Shown one piece after another: positions 24,199-32,800 of a DNA stretch of 33,226 bases. The notes under the pieces are model-generated. The model saw only the letters and a program-made list of their open reading frames with translations, had not been told where the DNA came from and ran no database searches. Source of the stretch: Bacteroidota bacterium (GTDB lineage Bacteria; Bacteroidota; Bacteroidia; Chitinophagales; UBA2359); the NCBI GenBank assembly GCA_020629895.1, contig JAHDCM010000001.1, positions 5,217 to 38,442 of the forward strand. Direction: 5' to 3'. Each line of letters opens with the position of its first letter. The stretch's first letter is position 1. The translations under genes were made by a program, and so were the position numbers.

Positions 24199-24314
24199 AG
24201 AGACAATTAGTCCTGACACATAATGTCAATCTCAAAATCCTGAGCAATAATTCAACTATTACCTAACATGTCTAATCGTTGTCTTATTTTAAATAGCTTA
24301 ATCAATAATTAAAA

Positions 24315-24707
24315 ATGGCTAAATCTAGAAGAGCTAGAGCTAAAAAACGTAAAGTTAGAGTTGAAGCCGAAGGACGTGCTTATATCAAAGCAAGCTTCAA
24401 TAATATCATGATTACCTTTACCAATGCAGGTGGGCAAACCATTTCTTGGTCTTCTGCCGGTAAGTCTGGTTTTAGAGGATCAAAGAAAAATACACCTTAT
24501 GCTGCTCAAGTAGCCGCAGAAGATGCTGCCTCTAAAGCAGCAGAAGCAGGACTTAGAAGAGTAGAGGTGTATGTGAAAGGACCTGGGTCTGGTAGAGAAG
24601 CAGCTATTCGTACAATTAGTTCAAGTGGTATCGAAGTAACCCTCATTAGAGATGTGACTCCGCTACCTCATAACGGCTGTCGTCCTCCTAAAAGAAGAAG
24701 AGTATAA
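24315..24707 (+). CDS. rpsK: 30S ribosomal protein S11
   Basis: This 130-aa platform protein lies near the E site and the Shine-Dalgarno helix. AYIKASFNNIMITFTNAGGQTISWSSAGKSGFRGSKKNTPYAAQVAAEDA (residues about 22-71) and the end DVTPLPHNGCRPPKRRRV are universal S11 marks. Structural work on another Bacteroidota ribosome suggests platform proteins there sequester the anti-Shine-Dalgarno; this gene's context (weak SD leaders) fits that picture. A hairpin follows directly after its stop. Confidence 0.98.
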   Translation: MAKSRRARAKKRKVRVEAEGRAYIKASFNNIMITFTNAGGQTISWSSAGKSGFRGSKKNTPYAAQVAAEDAASKAAEAGLRRVEVYVKGPGSGREAAIRTISSSGIEVTLIRDVTPLPHNGCRPPKRRRV

Positions 24708-24741
24708 TCCTGAATGTCGCGTACATAAATCAGGATCTTTT
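24707..24741 (+). terminator. Hairpin at the rpsK stop, possible attenuating terminator
   Basis: ATCCTGA (24707-24713) pairs with TCAGGAT (24730-24736) and is followed by CTTTTATA. The loop is long (16 nt) and the T run short, so partial termination is the most that can be argued. A second small palindrome, GCGCAACGCGC, lies just downstream before rpsD. Confidence 0.4.
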
Positions 24742-24814
24742 ATAATAATTCATCGCGCAACGCGCATAGTGATATAATAATCACACATCGATCGTATTGT
24801 AACTATAGATAAAC

Positions 24815-25420
24815 ATGGCAAGATACACAGGACCAAAAACAAGGATTTCTAGAAAATTCGGTGAGGAAATCTATGGCGTAGATAAAGCCTTCAAAAAAAG
24901 ACCATATAAGCCTGGACAACACGGGCCTTCGAAAAGAAGAAAACAATTGTCTGAATATGGTCAACAATTAATGGAAAAGCAAAAAGCAAAATATACCTAT
25001 GGGGTATTAGAACGCCAATTCCGTAATCTATTCAAAAAGGCAAGTAGAAAACAAGGAATTACAGGTGATATCTTGTTACAATTACTAGAGTCTCGATTAG
25101 ATAACGTTGTTTTTCGATTAGGAATTGCTCCTACTCGTAGAGCTGCTAGACAGTTAGTATCACATAGACATATCACTGTTAATGGTAAAAGAACCAATAT
25201 CCCTTCTTATGCACTCAAACCAGGTGATGTAATTGGTATCCGCGAAAAATCAAAAGGACTCGAAGTAATTACCTCTTCTGTCAGTGCAAAAGGAAGACAG
25301 TTTTCTTGGTTAGATTGGAATAATGACGAAATGAGCGGTACCTTTATCGCTGTGCCAGATCGAGAAAGTATTCCTGAAAAAATTAATGCACAGCTGATTG
25401 TCGAATTGTATTCTAAGTAA
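24815..25420 (+). CDS. rpsD: 30S ribosomal protein S4
   Basis: This 201-aa primary assembly protein begins MARYTGPKTRISRKFGEEIYG and has an S4 RNA-binding domain at about residues 91-155 (LESRLDNVVFRLGIAPTRRAARQLVSHRHITVNGKRTNIPS). The N-terminal part lacks zinc-binding Cys residues. In E. coli S4 is the alpha-operon repressor. Here it lies between rpsK and rpoA as expected, with a 107-base and a 78-base gap on either side. Confidence 0.98.
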   Translation: MARYTGPKTRISRKFGEEIYGVDKAFKKRPYKPGQHGPSKRRKQLSEYGQQLMEKQKAKYTYGVLERQFRNLFKKASRKQGITGDILLQLLESRLDNVVFRLGIAPTRRAARQLVSHRHITVNGKRTNIPSYALKPGDVIGIREKSKGLEVITSSVSAKGRQFSWLDWNNDEMSGTFIAVPDRESIPEKINAQLIVELYSK

Positions 25421-25498
25421 TAATACAAAACAACAAGAAGAACCATCACTATCCATTTATCTATTCTATTTCTTTCACCATAACCGTAAGATCAATAT

Positions 25499-26497
25499 AT
25501 GGGATTACTAGCATTTCAAAAACCAGATAAAATCGTTGCTCAAAAAGCAACAGAATTTGAAGGAACCTTCGAATTTCGCCCCTTAGAGCCTGGTTTTGGT
25601 GTAACGATTGGTAATGCATTGCGTAGAGTCTTACTTTCTTCTTTAGAAGGACATGCTATTACCGCAATCAAGATAGGAGGAGTTGACCATGAATTCTCTA
25701 CCATTAAAGGGGTTTTAGAAGACGTTACCGAAGTTGTACTCGCACTAAAACAAGTACGACTAAAGAAAATAGTGAAAGACGATGAAGCACCCGCTGAGAA
25801 AATTTTCTTGTCTATCTCTAACCAAGAAACATTTACCGCAGGAGATATCGAAAAACATACTGCCTCTTTTAAAGTGACAAACCCTGACTTAGTGATTTGT
25901 CAAATGGAGCCTTCTGTAACACTTGATATTGAACTCGTAATTGGAAAAGGAAGAGGTTATATTGCGGCTGATGAGAATAAACCTAAAGATTGGGTGCATG
26001 GAATGATTCCTATTGATTCCATTTATACACCTATCCGTAATGTAAAGTACTTTGTTGAAAATACACGGGTTGAGCAAAAAACAGACTTTGAAAAGCTAAT
26101 TGTCGAAATAAGAACAGATGGTACTATCCATCCTGAAGATGCAATCAAAGAAGCTGCTAAAATATTGATCCAGCATCTAATGCTCATCTCTGATGAAAAT
26201 ATTGACTTTGATAATAAGGCTGAAGATGACCACGATATTGTAGATGAACATATTCTACACATGCGTAAGTTGTTGAAAACGCCATTAGAAGATTTAGACC
26301 TTTCTGTAAGAGCGTATAACTGCCTGAAAGCAGCTAAAATTAATACACTTGCAGAACTTGTTACTTATGATACCAATTCCTTGATTAAGTTCAGAAACTT
26401 TGGTAAAAAATCATTGATGGAAATCGAAGCAATGATTAACGAAAGAGGACTCTCTTTTGGAATGGATCTTAGTAAATATAAATTAGATGAGGATTAG
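25499..26497 (+). CDS. rpoA: DNA-directed RNA polymerase subunit alpha
   Basis: This 332-aa subunit dimerises to nucleate RNA polymerase assembly. The N-terminal domain shows FEFRPLEPGFGVTIGNALRRVLLSSLEGHAIT (residues about 25-56) and the conserved KGRGYIAAD near 150. The C-terminal domain at about 265-325 contains LEDLDLSVRAYNCLKAAKINTLAELV and FGKKSLMEIEAMINERGLSFGM, the DNA/UP-element-binding helices. The length is normal. Its stop codon lies in the loop of a small hairpin (GAGGA/TCCTC, 26489-26502), and repeat R2 separates it from rplQ. Confidence 0.98.
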   Translation: MGLLAFQKPDKIVAQKATEFEGTFEFRPLEPGFGVTIGNALRRVLLSSLEGHAITAIKIGGVDHEFSTIKGVLEDVTEVVLALKQVRLKKIVKDDEAPAEKIFLSISNQETFTAGDIEKHTASFKVTNPDLVICQMEPSVTLDIELVIGKGRGYIAADENKPKDWVHGMIPIDSIYTPIRNVKYFVENTRVEQKTDFEKLIVEIRTDGTIHPEDAIKEAAKILIQHLMLISDENIDFDNKAEDDHDIVDEHILHMRKLLKTPLEDLDLSVRAYNCLKAAKINTLAELVTYDTNSLIKFRNFGKKSLMEIEAMINERGLSFGMDLSKYKLDED

Positions 26498-26515
26498 TCC
26501 TCCTAGGAATGATAA

Positions 26516-26721
26516 TTAAATAACGTTACAATTTTTTGGATAGATTATTTTTGTGCCTAATGAGGTATAAACGAGCGATAAAATGCAATAGCATTTTTGA
26601 ATGTCCAGTGGACATTCAAGCGTAGTGAACCGCTTGCGGATGTCTAGCTGCAGCGTATCGGCGAGGCTTTCTAACAAAATTAGGTGCAAAAAGAAGCAGT
26701 CAAAAATGTAAAGTTATTTAA
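26516..26721 (+). repeat. Family R quasi-palindromic repeat, copy R2 (enlarged apical arm)
   Basis: The termini TTAAATAAC (26516-26524) and GTTATTTAA (26713-26721) are perfect inverted repeats, and the adjacent GTTACA and TGTAAAG continue the pairing. An inner stem (26548-26561/26679-26692) forms 14 bp with two G-T pairs. The core GGCGAGGCTTTCTAACA and AAAAAGAAGCAGTCAAAA match R1. The apical part is longer than in R1 and R3 and carries the extra palindromes GAATGTCC/GGACATTC and AAGCG/CGCTT. It lies between rpoA and rplQ. Confidence 0.78.
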
Positions 26722-26789
26722 CCTTTGTTCTCTAACTAGTTTTTTCTTTATAAATTAATTGTTATTCAATTTGTAAACGTTGGTAAGCG

Positions 26790-27419
26790 ATGCGACACGG
26801 TAAAAAATTTAATCATCTCGGACGAACATCTGCCCATAGAAAAGCAATGCTTTCTAATATGGCTTGTTCGCTTATTGAACACAAAAGAATCAATACAACC
26901 TTAGCAAAAGCAAAGGCACTCCGAAAATATGTAGAGCCTTTAATTACTAAAGCTAAGAATGATTCTACGCACTCTAGAAGAATGGCTTTTAGAAAGTTGC
27001 AAAGTAAAGAGGCAGTAAAAGAACTCTTTGGACCTATCTCGCAAAAAATAGGCGACCGTCCAGGTGGTTATACACGTATTCTTCGAACTGGTTTCAGATA
27101 TGGAGATAATGCAGACATGTGCCTCATCGAGTTGGTAGACTTCAATGAGGGAATGTTGAAAGCCGCAGGTGCAGGAAGCGAAGGTAAGAAATCAAGAAGA
27201 AAACGTACTAGAAGAGGTAGACGTAAAGATGGTGCTGCTGAAACAACAAACCAAAATAATGTTGCAGAGCAAAGCGATGGCACATTTGAAGATGCACAAA
27301 TTGTGGAAGATACTATGGATCAAACACAAGAAAATATCACTGATGTTGTAGAAGATGCTACGGATACAACAAGTGATGATACAACCACTGGTACAGATGA
27401 TACGAATAATAATGTATAA
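26790..27419 (+). CDS. rplQ: 50S ribosomal protein L17 with long C-terminal extension
   Basis: This protein lies at the tunnel exit of the large subunit. The core (residues 1 to about 118) is typical: MRHGKKFNHLGRTSAHRKAMLSNMACSLI, INTTLAKAKALRKYVEPLIT and GGYTRILRTGFRYGDNADMCLIELV. Residues about 130-150 are strongly basic (KKSRRKRTRRGRRKDG), and the last 60 are acidic and Thr/Asn-rich (TDTTSDDTTTGTDDTNN), giving 209 aa against about 120-130 in E. coli. The tail is probably disordered. It ends the alpha operon. Confidence 0.96.
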   Translation: MRHGKKFNHLGRTSAHRKAMLSNMACSLIEHKRINTTLAKAKALRKYVEPLITKAKNDSTHSRRMAFRKLQSKEAVKELFGPISQKIGDRPGGYTRILRTGFRYGDNADMCLIELVDFNEGMLKAAGAGSEGKKSRRKRTRRGRRKDGAAETTNQNNVAEQSDGTFEDAQIVEDTMDQTQENITDVVEDATDTTSDDTTTGTDDTNNNV

Positions 27420-27493
27420 GTAGACACCAATGTATAATGCTGAATTTATGGTCTAGGAACCTTTTCCTATTTTCATAATTCAATTATTATATG

Positions 27494-27501
27494 TATCTTT
27501 G
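27494..27501 (+). promoter_or_regulatory. Candidate rimP promoter -7 box
   Basis: TATCTTTG, identical to the two rpsL boxes, lies 58 bases before the rimP ATG. No TTG is visible at the expected -33 distance. If active, transcription would begin just before or within the terminator-like hairpin at 27513-27542. Confidence 0.45.
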
Positions 27502-27512
27502 TACACAAGAAA

Positions 27513-27542
27513 AAAAAGAGGGGACAAACGTCCCCTCTTTTT
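27513..27542 (+). terminator. Strong intrinsic terminator or attenuator between rplQ and rimP
   Basis: GAGGGGAC (27518-27525) pairs with GTCCCCTC (27530-27537) around an AAAC loop, extended by five A-T pairs, and ends in a T run. It is symmetrical, so it could work in both directions. It may end the rplQ transcript or, if the TATCTTTG box at 27494 is used, act as a leader attenuator for rimP-nusA-infB. Confidence 0.8.
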
Positions 27543-27559
27543 ATTATCTATACATTCAA

Positions 27560-28048
27560 ATGAAAATAGTTACTGATAGAATAGTAAAATTACTAGAAGA
27601 AGAGTTCGAAAATACTTCCGAATTTATTGTTCAAGTGAAAATGGGACAAGATGGAAGCATTAGTGTTACTGTGGATTGTGATAACAGCATCACTATTGAA
27701 CGGTGTGTTAAATTGAGTCGAATGCTAATGCGGCAGCTAGAAGCAGAAAACCTCTATGAAGATCACTTTACCTTAGAAGTTTCCTCCCCAGGTTTCACTA
27801 ATCCTTTCTTAGTCCCACGTCAATATCAAAAAAATATCGGTAAAGAAGTGGAAGTCCTTTTGTTGGACGGAAGGAAAATAGAAGGACTACTCAAAGAGTA
27901 CACATCTGAACATATAAAAGTAGATGAATATCTCATAGAATTAGATAAAAGAAACAAAAAAAACATTAAAAAAAAGATTGTTGGAACAAGAGAGCAATTT
28001 TTTTTATTAAAGGAAGTGAAACATACTAAAGAAAGATGTCTCTTTTAA
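27560..28048 (+). CDS. rimP: Ribosome maturation factor RimP
   Basis: This 162-aa cytosolic factor assists 30S maturation. The ATG at 27560 (MKIVTDRIVKLLEEEF) is chosen because the longer frame from 27491 would translate through the terminator hairpin. The alpha-beta N-terminal domain includes VTVDCDNSITIERCVKLSRML and LEVSSPGFTNPFLVPRQYQKNIGKEV (residues about 75-100), the RimP signature. The C-terminal SH3-like part carries a Lys/Asn-rich insertion (DKRNKKNIKKK). It heads the widespread rimP-nusA-infB cluster. Confidence 0.93.
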   Translation: MKIVTDRIVKLLEEEFENTSEFIVQVKMGQDGSISVTVDCDNSITIERCVKLSRMLMRQLEAENLYEDHFTLEVSSPGFTNPFLVPRQYQKNIGKEVEVLLLDGRKIEGLLKEYTSEHIKVDEYLIELDKRNKKNIKKKIVGTREQFFLLKEVKHTKERCLF

Positions 28049-28107
28049 TCCTTTTAACTAATAATCATAAAATTAATTTTTTACTAAGTTATTCAAATTA
28101 ACGAATA

Positions 28108-29352
28108 ATGGCAGCAAATATAGATCTAGTTGAGTCGTTTCAAGAATTTAAGCAATTTAAAAATATTGACCGCCCAACAATGATGCGCGTTTTAGAAGAT
28201 GTCTTCAAAACGCTACTCCGAAAAAAATATGGTACTGATGAAAATTTTGACATTATTGTCAATACCGAAAAAGGAGACCTAGAAATATGGCGAAAAAGAA
28301 TGATTGTACCTGATGGAGAAGTGGTTGATTCGAACTTAGAAATTCCCTATTCACAAGCAATCAAAATTGAAGACGATTTTGAAGTTGGAGAAGAAGTTTA
28401 TGAGGAAATAACACTAATAGATTTCGGTAGAAGAGCAATTCTCGCTGCTCGACAAACATTGATCTCACGAATATTAGAACTAGAAAAAGACGAACTTTAT
28501 CGTAAATATAGTGAACGAGTAGGGGATATTGTGACTGGAGAAGTGTACCAAGTCTGGAAAAGAGAAATGTTGGTACTAGATGATGAAGGTAATGAATTGA
28601 TTCTCCCCAAATCAGAACAAATAAGAAACGATTATTATAAAAAAGGAGACTCTATAAGGGCAATTGTCAAAAAAGTAGAACTGAGAAATAATACCCCGCG
28701 TATTATTCTCTCTAGAACAGATAATTCTTTCCTCGCTAAATTACTCGAACTCGAAGTTCCTGAAATTTTTGAAGGAATGATCTCTATTAGACGAATCGCA
28801 AGAGAACCTGGAGAAAGAGCCAAAGTCGCTGTTGAGTCTTTTGATGATCGAATTGATCCTGTTGGTGCTTGTGTCGGAATGAAAGGGTCAAGAGTACATG
28901 GTATTGTTAGAGAATTGCGAAACGAAAATATCGACATTATCAACTTTACCAATAACGCAAAACTCTTTATCCAAAGAGCTTTAACACCCGCTAAAATATC
29001 AACGATTGATATAGATGATGATAATAAAAGGGTGTCAGCGTATCTTAAACCAGAAGAAGTTTCTAAGGCAATTGGTAAAGGTGGAGTAAATATTCGACTC
29101 GCATCTAAACTTACCAAATATGAGATTGATGTCTTCCGCGAAATAGAAGAAGATGAAGAGTATGACATCGAATTAGACGAATTCTCTGATGAAATTGATC
29201 AATGGGTCATTGAGGTATTGAAAGGAATTGGATGTGATACCGCCAAAAGTGTGCTTGAGTTGAACCGTGATGAACTTGCTAGAAGGTCTGACCTAGAAGA
29301 AGAAACCATTGAGGATGTAATCAAAGTGATTAGATCAGAATTTGATGAGTAA
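28108..29352 (+). CDS. nusA: Transcription elongation/antitermination protein NusA
   Basis: This 414-aa RNA polymerase-associated protein modulates pausing, termination and antitermination. The N-terminal polymerase-binding domain spans about residues 1-125. An S1 RNA-binding domain follows (VGDIVTGEVYQVWKREMLVLDD, near 135). Two KH domains follow, with PVGACVGMKGSRVHGIVRELRNENIDI (about 250-276) and AIGKGGVNIRLASKLTKYEIDV (about 317-338). The acidic C-terminal part is shorter than the double acidic repeats of E. coli, as in other Bacteroidota. It lies 59 bases after rimP. The 519-base gap that follows holds elements N4 and R3. Confidence 0.97.
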   Translation: MAANIDLVESFQEFKQFKNIDRPTMMRVLEDVFKTLLRKKYGTDENFDIIVNTEKGDLEIWRKRMIVPDGEVVDSNLEIPYSQAIKIEDDFEVGEEVYEEITLIDFGRRAILAARQTLISRILELEKDELYRKYSERVGDIVTGEVYQVWKREMLVLDDEGNELILPKSEQIRNDYYKKGDSIRAIVKKVELRNNTPRIILSRTDNSFLAKLLELEVPEIFEGMISIRRIAREPGERAKVAVESFDDRIDPVGACVGMKGSRVHGIVRELRNENIDIINFTNNAKLFIQRALTPAKISTIDIDDDNKRVSAYLKPEEVSKAIGKGGVNIRLASKLTKYEIDVFREIEEDEEYDIELDEFSDEIDQWVIEVLKGIGCDTAKSVLELNRDELARRSDLEEETIEDVIKVIRSEFDE

Positions 29353-29404
29353 GTAATGGGGACAAGTTATTCTTTAGCCATTCATTACATAGCATAAATA
29401 AATC

Positions 29405-29558
29405 GCGCAAGGGATAGTAGTGGTAGCTTGACGAAATAGCTGCTTTTGTGAAGCAAAAACTAGCGGGGCTGACGAAGGAAGACACCGCTAGGATTATGCT
29501 GAACTAGCAGCTATGAGACAACTACAAACGGATAGCCCGACCCAACGGGTTGCGCCCC
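29405..29558 (+). ncRNA. Family N structured RNA element, copy N4 (minimal form)
   Basis: It starts GCGCAAGGGATAGTAGTGG. The terminal helix is GCGCAA (29405-29410) with TTGCGC (29550-29555), a compensated version of GCGTG/CACGC in the other copies. TAGCTGCT pairs with AGCAGCTA, AGCA with TGCT, and CTAGCGG (29460-29466) with CCGCTAG (29485-29491) around the same 18-nt loop. The 3' arm is reduced to a tiny CCCAACGGGT hairpin, so the element is only 154 bases. It lies between nusA and infB. Confidence 0.85.
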
Positions 29559-29589
29559 AAAATAAATTTAAATGCATTGGCATTTTATT

Positions 29590-29751
29590 AGTAAAGATGA
29601 AAAAATAAATTGATCAAATATTGCTAGACTATTTGCTAATAAGACAAGGCGAAAAACGTAGGCATAGCCGTAGGCTCTGGCGAGGCTTTTCAACGTAGTA
29701 TTGTTAGCAAAAAGGCAGCTAGATTGGGCAATTTATTCTTTCCTCTTTACT
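29590..29751 (+). repeat. Family R quasi-palindromic repeat, copy R3
   Basis: Terminal inverted repeats pair AGTAAAGATGAAAAAATAAA with a right end reading AAGTAAAGAGGAAAGAATAA on the other strand. An inner stem (29632-29642/29701-29711) forms 11 bp. GGCGAGGCTTTTCAACG matches the R1/R2 core, and the length equals that of R1 (162 bases). It begins 31 bases after the 3' end of N4. The remaining 120 bases before infB are AT-rich, without recognised features. Confidence 0.78.
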
Positions 29752-29871
29752 TAAAAGAAAGGAAAATCAAATAGTTGTGTAGCCTTCTTGCTTTATTGAG
29801 AAGAACAGATATTCGGTTTTACCATAAATAAAGTTTAATAACAAATACTTAACTAGAGATTAATAGCTTAC

Positions 29872-32800
29872 ATGACAGGCACCAAAAAGGGAGTTAGATT
29901 AGTCAAAGTAGCAAAGGAGATCAATGTCGGAATTGATACTATTTGTGAACATCTCAGGAAAAAAGGTTTTAAAGTAGAAGCCAAACCTACTACAAAACTG
30001 ACTCCTGAAATGTATCAGGTATTGCTGAAGGATTTTAAAGATCAAATCGTTCTTAAAGAGCAAGCCGAGCAAATTAACTTCAGAAACTCTACCAAAAAAG
30101 AGGAAGAGAAAAGCGAAGTAAAAACGCAGGAGCTTAACAAAGATAAAGTCCCACCGGCAACAGTACCACTCAAGGAAGAGATCCCAACTACGACTAAACA
30201 ATCTATCGTACAGAAAGAAACTACATTACCTGATAAAGAAATCAATCAGGATAAGGAAAGCTCTATCTTGTCTGAAGTAGTAGAAGTAGGAAATAAAGTT
30301 GAAGCAGAAAAGACACCAAGCATATCACCGCCTCCAGTCGATGAACCGAAAGTTGAGCCAGAACCAAAAGTTGAGCCAGAACCAGTAACAGCCAAAGAAG
30401 AACCTGTTATTGTTAAGAGTGCTACTCCTGATAAAATAGTTGCACCAAGTGAGAAAAAGGTTGACGAACCACAACCTCAACCTGTTGCTGAGGTACCTGT
30501 GGTGAAAAGTGAACCTAAGAAAGATCCCTTGCTGGTTGTGGAAAAACCCGAATTGGAAAAACCAAAGGTGGTTGGTAAAATAGACTTGTCTAAACCTGTT
30601 CAAAAGGAAGCTCCTAAAAAAGAGGTGGTAAAACAAGACGTTCCTAAAAAAGAGGTGGTAAAACAAGAAGCTCCCAAAGTAGAAAAACCTAAAAAAGAAA
30701 CTGTAAAGAAGGAAGATAAAGTGGTAGAGGCTAAAAAAATAACTACACCACCCCCGCCACCGAAAAAAGAAAGAATCCCTAAGAAACAAGTACAAAATAC
30801 GCCGCCTCCCAAAAAAGAGCAACCCAAAAGAACTGCTCCCAAAGTTGAAGCGACGAAAACAACAAAGCAGAGGGAAACAACTCCTACTCCTGAACTCAAA
30901 CGAGTGAAGGCTCCTAAACTTACTGGGCCTAAAGTAATTGGTAAAATTGAACTGCCGACTAAACAGGAGAAAAGTGCTGCTGATAAAAAGAAACGTCGTA
31001 GAAAACGGATTGTAAAGCCTGCCACGAACCGACCTCCTCGAAATAACAATAACAACAAAGGAGATGAGAAGAAAAGTGCAGGAGGAAATAATAACACTAG
31101 ATCTGGAGGAGGCGATCGTCGTAATAGTAGAGGTAGAGGACGTAATAATGACCGTCGAAGAGGTGCCAACAAAAAGAAAGAGCCAGAATTACAAGTATCA
31201 GAAAAGGAAATTCAAGATAAGATTAGAGCAACCATGGCCAAATTAGGTGGCGGTGGTAAAGGTAAAACGAATCGAGCCAAATTTAAACGCCAAAGACGAG
31301 AAGCCGCTGCTGCTAATCAAAGTCAAGAAGAACAAAAAGATAAGAGTTTACTTCAAGTAACAGAGTTCATCTCTGCCAATGAGTTGGCAAATATTATGGA
31401 GGTATCGGTTACCCAAATTATTACTACTTGTTTCAACTTGGGTATCATCGTTTCTATCAATCAACGACTAGATGCTGAGTTGATCGAATTGGTAACCGAG
31501 GAATTTGGATATGAAGTAGAGTTTATTAGTGTAACCGAACAAGATGATGAAATCATTGAGGAAGAGGATGATCCAGCAAAATTAAAAGATCGCTCTCCTA
31601 TTGTGACCATTATGGGACATGTTGATCATGGTAAAACATCTTTACTGGATTATATCAGGAGCGCGAATGTAGTAGCTGGTGAGGTTGGAGGAATTACCCA
31701 GCATATCGGTGCTTATGAGGTAACAACAGATTCGGGTAAACAAATTACTTTCCTTGATACACCAGGTCACGAAGCCTTTACAGCAATGAGGGCGAGAGGG
31801 GCAAAAGTAACGGATGTTGCCGTAATTGTGATTGCTGCTGACGATAATATCATGCCGCAAACAAAAGAGGCAATCAGTCACGCACAGGCAGCAGATGTAC
31901 CTATGATTTTTGCAATCAACAAGATTGATAAGCCAGATGCTAATCCTGAAAAAATCAAACAGGAATTAGCAAGTATGAACCTCTTGGTAGAAGACTGGGG
32001 AGGAACCTATCAATCACAAGAAATATCAGCGAAACAAGGATTGAATATTGATGAGCTTCTAGAAAAGATTCTATTAGAAGCAGAATTGCTAGAGCTGAAA
32101 GCAAATCCTGATCGAAACGCTGTTGGTACCGTAGTGGAAGCCTCACTTGATAAAGGACGAGGGTATGTAACAACAGTTCTCGTGCAAACTGGTACAATGA
32201 GTGTCGGAGATGTGATCGTAGCAGGGCAATATAGTGGTAAGGTAAAAGCTCTTTATAATGAAAGAGGACAGGAAGTAAAAGAGGCAGGACCAGCAACACC
32301 TGTATTAGTGTTAGGGCTTAATGGCGCACCACAAGCTGGAGATAAAATGCGTGTGATGGACTCTGAACAAGAGGCAAGAGCAGTGGCTAATAAGCGAGAG
32401 CAGATTATGCGAGAACAGCAGCAACGTGCTAATAAGCATATTACGCTTGATGAAATTGGTCGTCGATTGGCTTTAGGAAACTTCAAAGAACTAAACCTTA
32501 TCGTAAAGGGAGATGTAGATGGTTCCGTAGAAGCTCTTTCCGATTCCTTACTCAAACTGTCTACCGAAGAAATCCAAGTGCGTATCATTCACCGATCAGT
32601 AGGAGCAATCAAAGAGTCAGATGTACTGCTCGCAAGTGCCTCCGATGCAATTATTATCGGTTTCCAAGTGCGACCAACACCAAATGCGCGTAGAAAAGCA
32701 GAAGGAGAAAGCATTGACATCCGTATGTATTCGATTATATACGATGCCATTGAGGAAATTAAGTCGGCAATGGAAGGAATGCTCGAACCTAAGTTTGAAG

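Noticed and set aside
23989..24219. 76-aa minus-strand open frame in the rpsM-rpsK gap
   Set aside because: It runs through repeat R4, has biased composition and has no family resemblance.
27491..27559. Upstream extension of rimP
   Set aside because: It would read through the promoter-like box and the terminator hairpin; MKIVTDRIV at 27560 is the natural start.
28635..29168. 177-aa minus-strand open frame opposite nusA
   Set aside because: It is Ser/Leu-rich shadow sequence fully inside a confident NusA gene.
30325..31172. Long minus-strand open frames (165 and 190 aa) opposite infB
   Set aside because: They mirror the Lys/Pro-rich low-complexity linker of IF-2 and contain no recognisable domain.
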